Origin: Candidatus Woesearchaeota archaeon
GTDB lineage: Archaea > Nanobdellota > Nanobdellia > Woesearchaeales > UBA11576
Assembly (NCBI GenBank): GCA_027083015.1
Contig: JALWQS010000089.1
Coordinates: 1 to 5,063, forward strand
DNA: 5,063 nt
Direction of reading: 5' to 3'
The first letter of the stretch is position 1. Each line of letters begins with the position of its first letter. The position numbers and the translations under genes are program-made. Of the stretch, positions 1 through 5,063 are shown one piece after another. The notes beneath the pieces were generated by a model. It saw only the letters and a program-made list of their open reading frames with translations. It searched no databases and was not told the origin of the DNA.

Positions 1-2
1 TT

Positions 3-926
3 AAAGAGGAGAATACTATTGATAGTCTTACTCCTGAAATGCTTAAGGATGGTTCCTGGAAAGGTAAGAAGTTTCGTCGTTATGATGTTTCTGTAAATGT
101 TCCTAAGATTTCGCGTGGTCGTAGGCATTTTGTGAACCAGGCTACTGATTATGCGCGTAAGATCTGGCTTGAGATGGGTTTTAAGGAGATGACGGGCCCT
201 AAGGTCAATACTTGTTTTTGGAATTTTGATGCCTTATTTACTGCTCAGGACCATCCTGTAAGGGACTTGCAGGACACTTTTTATCTTCGTGATCCTTCTG
301 TGGGTAAGTTGCCTGATCGTCGTCTTGTGGATTCTGTCAAGGCTATGCATGAACACGGTGGTGATATAGAGAGTTCTGGTTGGCAGTATTCGTGGGATGA
401 AGAGACTGCTAAGAAGCTTGTTCTTAGGACTCACACCACTGTCCTTTCTGCGAGGACTCTTGCTTCTCTTAAGGATGAGGATCTGCCTGCTAAGTTTTTT
501 GCTTTGGGTCGTAATTATCGTAATGAAGCTCTTGATTGGAAGCATCTTTTTGAGTTTAATCAGACAGAAGGTATTGTTGTTGATCGTAATGCTAATTTCC
601 GTCACCTTCTTGGTTATCTTAAGAGGTTCTTTGCTAAGATGGGTTTTCCTAAGGCTCGTTTCAGGCCTGCTTATTTTCCTTATACTGAACCCAGTGTTGA
701 GATTGATGTTTTTCATCCTGAGCATAAGGAATGGGTTGAACTTGGTGGAGCGGGTATCTTCCGTCCTGAAGTTGTTAAGCCTCTTCTTGGTGATGAGATT
801 CCTGTTCTTGCTTGGGGTCCTGGTTTTGATCGTATTCAATTGGAGTATTATGGTATTAGTGATATTCGCGATCTTTTCAAGAATGATCTGGAACAGTTGC
901 AGAGTATGCGACAATGGATGAAATGA
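3..926 (+). CDS. pheS: Phenylalanyl-tRNA synthetase alpha subunit, 5'-partial
   Basis: This is the catalytic subunit of the (alpha-beta)2 class II synthetase that charges tRNA-Phe in the cytoplasm. The frame is open to the left edge (first full codon at 3), so the ATG at 39 is internal. The residues before it (KEENTIDSLTPE) run directly into the LKDGSWKGKKFRRYDV segment typical of archaeal PheS. About 307 residues are visible. Archaeal PheS is usually near 500, so the N-terminal tRNA-contacting part lies outside. Visible landmarks, counted from the first codon: motif 1 around 59-68 (MGFKEMTGPK), the FWNFDALF and DHPVRDLQDTFYL segment at 72-95, the HTT segment at 144-146, motif 2 around 165-175 (FFALGRNYRNE), the FEFNQTEG Phe-pocket segment at 183-190, and the motif 3 region at 248-283 (ELGGAGIFRPE to WGPGFDRIQLEY). 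Family motifs are intact, with no frameshift. It is followed by pheT on the same strand, so both subunits are probably made together. Confidence 0.97.
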   Translation, partial: KEENTIDSLTPEMLKDGSWKGKKFRRYDVSVNVPKISRGRRHFVNQATDYARKIWLEMGFKEMTGPKVNTCFWNFDALFTAQDHPVRDLQDTFYLRDPSVGKLPDRRLVDSVKAMHEHGGDIESSGWQYSWDEETAKKLVLRTHTTVLSARTLASLKDEDLPAKFFALGRNYRNEALDWKHLFEFNQTEGIVVDRNANFRHLLGYLKRFFAKMGFPKARFRPAYFPYTEPSVEIDVFHPEHKEWVELGGAGIFRPEVVKPLLGDEIPVLAWGPGFDRIQLEYYGISDIRDLFKNDLEQLQSMRQWMK

Positions 927-931
927 TAAGG

Positions 932-941
932 ATATATTTTA
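932..941 (+). promoter_or_regulatory. Possible TATA box for pheT
   Basis: An AT-only stretch (atatatttta) lies in the 49-base gap between pheS and pheT. Its centre is about 39 bases before the pheT ATG, which would put a transcription start near 963 and give a leader of roughly a dozen bases. No clear Shine-Dalgarno sequence sits in front of pheT, which fits a short-leader message. AT-rich gaps give such matches easily, and pheT may simply be read through from pheS. Confidence 0.25.
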
Positions 942-975
942 TCTTGGATAAGAATGATTTATGGATTGATGTAAG

Positions 976-2634
976 ATGCCTTCAATAACCCTTAATAAGA
1001 AAGTGTTTAATGGATTGGTCGGTAGGGAGCTTTCTGATGATGAGCTTCGCGAACGTATTCCTATGATCGGTACGGACCTTGAATCTGTTGGTGATGAGAA
1101 GATTGAGGTAGAGGTGTTTCCTAATCGTCCTGACATGCTTTCTGAGCAGGGGTTTGCTCGCGCCTTTTCTGCGTTTATCGGTGAGAAGACCGGTCTTCGT
1201 CATTATGATGTTAAGCCTTCAGGTTCTAAGGTCATTATTGATCCCTCTGTTAAGGATGTTCGTCCTTTTACTGCCTGTGCTATCGTAAAGAATCTTAAGT
1301 TTGATGATGAGAAGATTCGTGAGATTATTCAGATTCAGGAGAAGCTTCATGTTACTTTTGGTAGGAATCGTAAGAAACTTGCTATCGGCATCTATCCTTT
1401 GGAAAAGATTAAGCTCCCCATCACATATTTTGCTGAGGATCCTAATAAGGTACGTTTTCAGCCTTTGGAATTTCCCAGGGAGCTTACCGGTTTGCAGATC
1501 CTTTCTCAGCACCCTACTGGTCGTGAGTATGGTCATCTTCTCGAAGGTCTTGACAAGTTTCCTTTCTTTTCTGATGCTGAGAAGAATATTCTTTCTATGC
1601 CTCCGATAATAAATTCTCATCTTACTGGTAAGGTCTCTGAAGAGACTACTGAGGTTTTTATTGAATGTTCTGGTTTTGATTTCAATACTTGTAATACCTG
1701 TTTGAACATTCTTGTCACTTCCTTGTCTGATATGGGTGGGGAGATTTATTCTATGGAACTGGATTATGGTTCTGAAAAGAAAGTGACTCCTGATCTTGAT
1801 CCTCGTCGTGTTCAGCTCAATGTTCCTTTCATCAATAAGTGGCTTGGTCTTCAGCTTTCTCAGGAACAGATGGTTGATCTGTTGAAACACATGGGTTATG
1901 GTTTTGACTCGGGTTTTGTTCTTGTTCCTGCTTATCGTGCTGATGTTCTTCACATGGTTGATCTTGCAGAGGATGTGGCTATCGCTTATGGTTATGAGAA
2001 TTTTGTCCCTGAGATTCCTATTGTTTCTACTATTGGTGAAGAGTCTCCGCTTGAAGTCTTTAAGAGAAGGGTTTCTGAGGTTCTTGTAGGTCTTGGTCTT
2101 GTTGAGACTTATTCTTATAATTTGTCTAATATAGACGATCAGAATACTAAGATGTTGGTTGACCTTCCTTTGGTGAAGCTTGAATCGGCTGTTAATACTG
2201 ATTATAATGTTCTTCGTGCTTGGGTTCTTCCTTCTTTATTATCTGTTCTTAAGTTGAATAAGGTTCATGAGTATCCTCAGAACATCTTTGAGATTGGTGA
2301 TTGTTTCAAGGCTGATGATTCTTTGGAGACTGGTGTCAAGGAGTTTGTTAGGCTTTCTGTGGCTCTCTGTGGAGCGGATTCTGATTATACCCGGATTAAG
2401 CAGGTTTTTCAGTCTTTGATGGATGCTCTTAAGGTGGATTGTGTTTTTAAGCCCGAGGATCACCCTTCTTTTATTCCTGGAAGGGTAGCAAGGGTCTTTA
2501 TAAATGATAAGGGCATAGCTTATATAGGAGAAGTTTCTCCTGATGTTCTTAGTAATTGGGATCTCCAGATGCCGGTTGCTGCTTTCGAACTTAACATCTC
2601 AGATTTGTTCGGGATTCTTTCAAAAAGGGTGTGA
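976..2634 (+). CDS. pheT: Phenylalanyl-tRNA synthetase beta subunit
   Basis: This is the beta subunit of phenylalanyl-tRNA synthetase. It partners PheS and carries the editing domain that removes tyrosine mis-charged onto tRNA-Phe. The protein is 552 residues, the usual archaeal length (bacterial forms are near 800). Visible order: an N-terminal B1-type region with the conserved FPNRPDMLS at 48-56; a B3/B4 editing domain at about 105-265 with MPPIINS at 208-214 and TTEVFIECSGFD at 224-235; a B5 domain at about 275-345 with DPRRVQLNV, a helix-turn pattern, and YRADVLHMVDLAEDVAIAYGYENF; and a C-terminal catalytic-like domain at about 360-545 that ends in PVAAFELNISDLF. The ATG at 976 is the only sensible start: the frame immediately upstream is closed by a TGA at 967-969. 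Codons end mostly in T or G, like pheS. The next gene starts 17 bases after the stop. Confidence 0.97.
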   Translation: MPSITLNKKVFNGLVGRELSDDELRERIPMIGTDLESVGDEKIEVEVFPNRPDMLSEQGFARAFSAFIGEKTGLRHYDVKPSGSKVIIDPSVKDVRPFTACAIVKNLKFDDEKIREIIQIQEKLHVTFGRNRKKLAIGIYPLEKIKLPITYFAEDPNKVRFQPLEFPRELTGLQILSQHPTGREYGHLLEGLDKFPFFSDAEKNILSMPPIINSHLTGKVSEETTEVFIECSGFDFNTCNTCLNILVTSLSDMGGEIYSMELDYGSEKKVTPDLDPRRVQLNVPFINKWLGLQLSQEQMVDLLKHMGYGFDSGFVLVPAYRADVLHMVDLAEDVAIAYGYENFVPEIPIVSTIGEESPLEVFKRRVSEVLVGLGLVETYSYNLSNIDDQNTKMLVDLPLVKLESAVNTDYNVLRAWVLPSLLSVLKLNKVHEYPQNIFEIGDCFKADDSLETGVKEFVRLSVALCGADSDYTRIKQVFQSLMDALKVDCVFKPEDHPSFIPGRVARVFINDKGIAYIGEVSPDVLSNWDLQMPVAAFELNISDLFGILSKRV

Positions 2635-2651
2635 AGTTATAGGTACTCATC

Positions 2652-3551
2652 ATGGCGCGTAAGAGATCTAGGTCTAAGATTAAGAAAAAGTCGCGAAAGG
2701 TTGTTGTTAAACGCAGAAAACCTACTCGTAAGAATTCCCCTGTTTTTGATAGTTTTGATTCCTTTTTGAACCGTACGATTACTCTTCGCACTCTTTTGAA
2801 GTATTCTGCTATTGTTCTTCTTTTCTTTCTGGTTGTTGGTTCTGCTTTTTTGATGGGCAGGGTTTCAGCTAAGGGAGGTTTGAGGTCTTCTTCTGTTAGT
2901 TCTGAACTTTCTTCGTCTCCGGATGTTCCTTCGGATGTTTCTAGGAATGAAACTTTAGAAACAAGTCTTTCGGCTGATACTAAAGACAGTGATGATGAGG
3001 TCTTGAAAGAGAAAAAGCTGGATGGTTCTTCTGATAAGACTGCTGAAAGTGATGAATACTACTTTAATGGAGATTCTCAAACGTCTGATGATTCTTTTCA
3101 GGATTCTGGTTCTTATGACGATTCTTATGATTCTTCACAAGCATCTTCTTATTCTGAACCTGTCAGGTTGAAGGTTGCTGAGTTTGGTTTTAATTATTCT
3201 AAGGTTTTTGCTGATGTTTCTCATCTTCAGACTAAGACTCGCGATACGAATTGGGCTACTCTTGAGTCTTTGGTGCTTACTGTCCGTAATGATGAGTCAT
3301 CTACAATAATAAACCCTACTAAGATAAAGATCAAGCTGAATAACAAAGGTAAAGGTTCTGTTTGGTGGGATGATGAGGTTTGGCTCCCTGATTCTTTTAA
3401 GAATTTGCGTCCTGGTCAGGAAGTCACCGAAGTTATTCCTGTTCATGTCTCTTACTCTGATATCTATCAGGAGAAGGATTTTCGCTTGGTTGTTCTCGAC
3501 GATTATGATGTTCCCATGGTTTATGTTAAGAAGATAATAACTCTTAACTGA
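2652..3551 (+). CDS. Unrecognised single-pass membrane protein with basic N-tail and external C-terminal domain
   Basis: I do not recognise this 299-residue protein. It has four parts. Residues 1-28 are strongly basic (runs of K and R), so this end should stay in the cytoplasm. Residues about 50-69 form one hydrophobic segment (YSAIVLLFFLVVGSAFLMG) followed by RVSAKGG, a membrane anchor without a clear cleavage site. Residues about 76-170 are a low-complexity linker rich in S, D, E and Y, including GSYDDSYDSS coded by a repeated ttcttatga unit at 3110-3118 and 3122-3130. Residues about 170-299 look folded and beta-rich, with alternating hydrophobic stretches (LESLVLTVRN, TKIKIKLN, FRLVVLDDYD, YVKKIITLN) and a WWDDEVWLPD patch; this resembles small extracellular Ig-like domains, but no family can be named. 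The positive-inside rule puts the C-terminal domain outside. A weak aggt sits 7 bases before the ATG. It starts 17 bases after pheT, so co-transcription is likely; shared function is not shown. Confidence 0.85.
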   Translation: MARKRSRSKIKKKSRKVVVKRRKPTRKNSPVFDSFDSFLNRTITLRTLLKYSAIVLLFFLVVGSAFLMGRVSAKGGLRSSSVSSELSSSPDVPSDVSRNETLETSLSADTKDSDDEVLKEKKLDGSSDKTAESDEYYFNGDSQTSDDSFQDSGSYDDSYDSSQASSYSEPVRLKVAEFGFNYSKVFADVSHLQTKTRDTNWATLESLVLTVRNDESSTIINPTKIKIKLNNKGKGSVWWDDEVWLPDSFKNLRPGQEVTEVIPVHVSYSDIYQEKDFRLVVLDDYDVPMVYVKKIITLN

Positions 3552-3585
3552 TTCTTGTTTGGCTCGTACTCATATGCTTCTGCTG

Positions 3586-3590
3586 TTTTT
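3586..3590 (+). terminator. Possible U-tract terminator after the pheT-distal membrane gene
   Basis: A run of five T (ctgtttttcc) lies 35 bases after the stop of the membrane protein gene, inside the convergent intergenic region. Archaeal polymerase can stop at short U-tracts without a hairpin. No stable stem precedes this one, and T-runs are common on this strand, so the call is tentative. Confidence 0.25.
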
Positions 3591-3612
3591 CCATACCGCC
3601 GTTCTAAAATCT

Positions 3613-3641
3613 GAAGAAATAATATTAAAAAATTAGAAAAG
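3613..3641 (-). terminator. Probable U-rich terminator for L14e
   Basis: Read on the − strand, this stretch carries T4, T6 and T3 runs (A4 at 3637-3640 and A6 at 3627-3632 on +). It starts about 36 bases beyond the L14e stop. Multiple U-runs without a required hairpin are the usual archaeal termination signal. It faces the + strand membrane gene, which supports a transcription end for a convergent pair. Confidence 0.45.
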
Positions 3642-3676
3642 ATTTGTTGTTGAAGAGTTATGATTTTCTAGATTGA

Positions 3677-4120
3677 TCAGCTGTTATTTGTCTCTTGTTC
3701 TTTAGTATCATCTTTGTTTATCTCTTTCTCTAGTTTTGTCTCTTCTTTTGGAATTTCTTTCTCCTCGGCTGGTTTTTCTTTTGTTGCTTTTTCTTTCTTG
3801 GTTTTCTTTTCTTTACCAGCGTTCATCTTTTTTCTTTCCGCTGCTCGTATCGCTTTTGGTTTCTCTTTTGGCTGTTTCGGTTTTGTGTCTTTTATTTCGA
3901 TGCCTAGTTTCTTAAATTCTGTTTTTACTTCTTCGTGTGATGCGCCTTTTTTGATATTGATCGTTTCTTTAAGTGGTTCTAAATGTTTGATATTGCATTT
4001 TCTTCTTCTTGTTTCTCCGTCTATGATTACGAACTTGTCATCTATCACTTCTACAATCACGCATTTTTTTCTTGCATCTCTGCCTGCTATCTTTACGCAT
4101 AGTCTTCCTACATCCATCAT
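3677..4120 (-). CDS. rpl14e: Large-subunit ribosomal protein L14e (eL14) with long charged C-terminal tail
   Basis: This is ribosomal protein eL14 of the large subunit, found in archaea and eukaryotes only. The start is set at the ATG at 4120, giving 147 residues. A perfect ggagg (4129-4133 on −) lies 8 bases upstream. The longer frame from a TTG at 4135 would put that ribosome binding site inside the gene and add five residues that the family lacks. The second ATG at 4117 also fits. The eL14 domain fills residues about 1-75: MMDVGRLCVKIAGRDARKKC, VIVEVIDDKFVIIDG, then RRRKCNIKHLEPL at 38-50, and a C-terminal helix with GASHEEV. Archaeal eL14 is usually under 100 residues. Here residues about 79-147 form a K/E/P-rich tail without hydrophobic core, probably disordered. 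It lies downstream of L34e on the same strand. Codons end mostly in A, unlike the + strand genes. Confidence 0.93.
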   Translation of the reverse strand: MMDVGRLCVKIAGRDARKKCVIVEVIDDKFVIIDGETRRRKCNIKHLEPLKETINIKKGASHEEVKTEFKKLGIEIKDTKPKQPKEKPKAIRAAERKKMNAGKEKKTKKEKATKEKPAEEKEIPKEETKLEKEINKDDTKEQETNNS

Positions 4121-4128
4121 TTTATTTT

Positions 4129-4133
4129 CCTCC
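4129..4133 (-). promoter_or_regulatory. Shine-Dalgarno site that fixes the L14e start
   Basis: The − strand reads ggagg, a perfect match to the archaeal anti-Shine-Dalgarno core, followed by eight A/T bases and ATG at 4120. This spacing is ideal, and it argues against the upstream TTG at 4135 as start. Confidence 0.85.
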
Positions 4134-4164
4134 AAACAAGAAAACAGAATTTGTCTTCTCGTTT
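4134..4164 (-). promoter_or_regulatory. Possible leader hairpin abutting the L14e ribosome binding site
   Basis: On the − strand, aaacgagaa (4164-4156) can pair with ttcttgttt (4142-4134) over nine positions, eight Watson-Crick pairs and one G-U, around a 13-base loop. The 3' arm ends directly against the ggagg of L14e. The G-U pair becomes a C-A mismatch on the other strand, so the fold is better on the L14e message. The stem is AU-rich and may be weak. Confidence 0.35.
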
Positions 4165-4175
4165 TAATTTCATCT

Positions 4176-4197
4176 GCACGATCGTCGCCGATCCTGC
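4176..4197 (-). promoter_or_regulatory. Leader hairpin with GNRA-type loop upstream of L14e
   Basis: The − strand reads gatcg-gcga-cgatc, a five-pair stem closed by a GCGA (GNRA-class) tetraloop. It is extended beyond one G-G mismatch by three more pairs (gca with tgc). It lies 56 to 77 bases before the L14e start in an otherwise AT-rich spacer, where its GC content stands out. The GNRA loop occurs only on the − strand, which fits an element in the L14e leader RNA. Its function is unknown. Confidence 0.45.
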
Positions 4198-4226
4198 TTC
4201 ATGTTTCATTAAAAGAGATTTTTGAA

Positions 4227-4236
4227 TTTAATATTT
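4227..4236 (-). promoter_or_regulatory. Possible TATA box for L14e
   Basis: The − strand reads aaatattaaa. The usual archaeal distance of about 25-27 bases would place a transcription start near 4205, giving an L14e leader of about 85 bases that contains both hairpins. It is a weak match; L14e may instead be read through from L34e, 162 bases upstream. Confidence 0.3.
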
Positions 4237-4282
4237 GATGATTTGTTTTTTGTATGGGTTCTTTTAGAACAAATGTTTTGTT

Positions 4283-4555
4283 TTATGCTGTTGCTCTTAT
4301 TTCTGCCTTGATCTTTTCCCTTGAACACTTTGAACATAGGTTTCCGCCGAATGGTCTTTCAGGCCTTTTTGCGCTTTTGGGAAGTCTTTTCATCTTGTAA
4401 GGTCTTTCTCTTGCTACTCCTTTTAGTACTGCTCCGCAGTTTGCGCATTTGGCTGGCTGAGGTTTTCTTTCTTTATACTGCATGCTAACCTTGCCACCTG
4501 GTGTTTTTCTCTTTACCCTTCTTAGGGTTCTTGATCTGTGCATTGGTCTTGTCAT
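4283..4555 (-). CDS. rpl34e: Large-subunit ribosomal protein L34e (eL34)
   Basis: This is ribosomal protein eL34 of the large subunit, a zinc-ribbon protein of archaea and eukaryotes. It has 90 residues when started at the ATG at 4555, the normal archaeal length. The protein then begins MTRPMHRSRTLRRVKRKTPGGK, the classic eL34 N-terminus. A longer open frame reaches back to a TTG at 4675 and adds 40 residues that the family does not have, and a TATA box sits inside that stretch. Four cysteines form two pairs for zinc, CANC at 37-40 and CSKC at 74-77, with the conserved KRPERPFGGNLC block at 63-74. No ribosome binding site precedes the ATG, which fits a very short leader. All 14 arginines are AGA or AGG, and over half of its codons end in A, in contrast to the neighbours on +. 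Confidence 0.95.
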   Translation of the reverse strand: MTRPMHRSRTLRRVKRKTPGGKVSMQYKERKPQPAKCANCGAVLKGVARERPYKMKRLPKSAKRPERPFGGNLCSKCSREKIKAEIRATA

Positions 4556-4585
4556 TTTCTCTGATTTTTGGGGAAATTCAGTTTG

Positions 4586-4593
4586 TTTATAAA
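4586..4593 (-). promoter_or_regulatory. TATA box of the L34e promoter
   Basis: The octamer tttataaa is centred about 34 bases before the L34e ATG. A start 25-27 bases downstream would fall near 4563, leaving a leader of under ten bases, as is common for archaeal messages without a Shine-Dalgarno site. The upstream caaaaca on the − strand could serve as a BRE. The octamer is a palindrome, so orientation rests on the gene position. Confidence 0.6.
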
Positions 4594-4679
4594 TGTTTTG
4601 AAATGCTGCTGATTGCTTAAATGCTTGTATTTTGGTGTTTAAAGCCCTGTATTGCTTAACCATCTCGCTAAACAAAATC

Positions 4680-4687
4680 TTTATAAA
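4680..4687 (+). promoter_or_regulatory. TATA box of the tfe promoter
   Basis: This is a second tttataaa octamer, preceded on + by the A-rich acaaaatc, which fits a BRE. The predicted transcription start is near 4710, giving a tfe leader of roughly 60 bases that includes the Shine-Dalgarno site at 4759. The leader is T-rich. Together with the L34e box 94 bases away it makes a divergent promoter pair. Confidence 0.55.
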
Positions 4688-4758
4688 TGCTTTTATCTGA
4701 AAATAGTGTATGTTTTTGTTGTTGTTTTTCGTGTTTTATCGGATTACAGTGTTTGGAT

Positions 4759-4764
4759 GGAGTG
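4759..4764 (+). promoter_or_regulatory. Shine-Dalgarno site of tfe
   Basis: The sequence ggagtg lies four bases before the ATG at 4769 and is complementary to the archaeal 16S rRNA tail, apart from one missing G relative to ggaggtg. It supports the ATG at 4769 as start. Confidence 0.65.
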
Positions 4765-4768
4765 ATTC

Positions 4769-5063
4769 ATGAAACTCTCTAATAAGCTTGTTGAACAGGT
4801 CGTCTCTGATGTGGCGGGCGAGGATGTTATTCCTTTAGTTAAAGAGCTTAAGAATAAGAAGAATGTTTCTGAGTTTAAGCTTGCTGATGCTCTTGACCTT
4901 GAGATTAATATCGTCAGGAATATGCTTTATAGGCTTTACCACGCTAATCTCGTTTCTTTTACTCGCAGGAAGGATAAGAAGAAGGGTTGGTATATCTATT
5001 ATTGGACGTTTAAGATTAAGCAGATCAAATATGTGGCTCAGAATCTTAAGAAGCAGCGTTTGG
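4769..5063 (+). CDS. tfe: Transcription initiation factor E alpha subunit (TFE), 3'-partial
   Basis: This is the archaeal counterpart of the TFIIE alpha N-terminal part. It binds RNA polymerase with TBP and TFB and helps open promoter DNA. Ninety-eight residues are visible and the frame runs off the right edge; full archaeal TFE is usually 150-200 residues. The visible part is the winged-helix domain. It has a first helix at about 3-14, helix VIPLVKELKNKKN at 20-32, the recognition-type segment FKLADALDLEINIVRNMLYRLYHANLV at 36-62, and the wing with RRKDKKKGWYIYYW at 66-79, which holds the family's signature R-x-D-x-x-x-GW-Y-x-Y-x-W pattern. A helix follows that should lead to the zinc ribbon, which would lie outside the window, so its cysteines cannot be checked. 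It is divergent from L34e. Codons end in T or G, as in pheS and pheT. Confidence 0.93.
   Translation, partial: MKLSNKLVEQVVSDVAGEDVIPLVKELKNKKNVSEFKLADALDLEINIVRNMLYRLYHANLVSFTRRKDKKKGWYIYYWTFKIKQIKYVAQNLKKQRL

Noticed and set aside
1219..1953. Long − strand frame within pheT (and a similar one at 234-914 within pheS)
   Set aside because: These are antisense to clearly conserved synthetase genes and are rich in I, K, T, N and R, as expected when T- and G-ending codons are read backwards. No recognisable motif is present.
3110..3130. Repeated ttcttatga units, considered as a regulatory repeat
   Set aside because: They lie in frame in the Ser/Asp/Tyr-rich linker of the membrane protein and are explained by repeated SYD residues.
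3552..3676. Possible small RNA or gene in the convergent intergenic region
   Set aside because: No frame of note, no stable fold and no tRNA-like pattern; only U-runs fitting termination from both sides.
3714..4238. Long + strand frame opposite L14e
   Set aside because: It reads as low-complexity S/F/L-rich protein, the antisense shadow of the K/E-rich L14e coding strand, and it continues across the L14e promoter.
4258..4270. Small inverted repeat gttct-ttt-agaac after the L34e stop, considered as a terminator
   Set aside because: The stem has only five pairs with a three-base loop, and no T-run follows on the − strand.
4556..4675. A 40-residue N-terminal extension of L34e, with an internal ATG at 4663 lying about 20 bases from the 4680 TATA octamer
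   Set aside because: eL34 proteins begin at the MxRPxxRSR block, the stretch contains the better-placed TATA box, and an open run of 40 codons is not rare by chance. A minor longer form cannot be fully excluded.

Overview
The window reads as a piece of an archaeal chromosome, most likely from a small-genome, DPANN-type lineage, though that placement is an inference from gene style and not a tree. The archaeal assignment itself is solid. The window carries the archaeal/eukaryotic-only ribosomal proteins eL14 (L14e) and eL34 (L34e), the archaeal transcription factor TFE alpha, and archaeal-type PheS and PheT. Two TATA octamers lie at distances from the genes that suit archaeal promoters. I see no tRNA, rRNA, CRISPR array, mobile element or integration site.

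Layout. Positions 3-2634 on the + strand hold the 3' part of pheS and a complete pheT, the two subunits of phenylalanyl-tRNA synthetase, separated by 49 bases. Seventeen bases after pheT, also on +, is an unrecognised 299-residue single-pass membrane protein (2652-3551). A 125-base convergent intergenic region (3552-3676) separates this cluster from two − strand ribosomal protein genes: L14e (3677-4120, trimmed start) and, upstream of it, L34e (4283-4555, trimmed start). They are separated by a 162-base leader region that contains two possible RNA hairpins. A divergent promoter region (4556-4768) follows, and then tfe on +, which runs off the right edge.

The genes are nearly all information-processing housekeeping: tRNA charging, large ribosomal subunit, and transcription initiation. 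The odd parts are the membrane protein behind pheT, the long charged tail on L14e, the structured leader in front of L14e, and a clear split in codon use between the two strands. Genes on + end codons mostly in T or G, while genes on − end them mostly in A, so the + strand stays T-rich whichever strand is coding. I found no convincing new multi-gene system.
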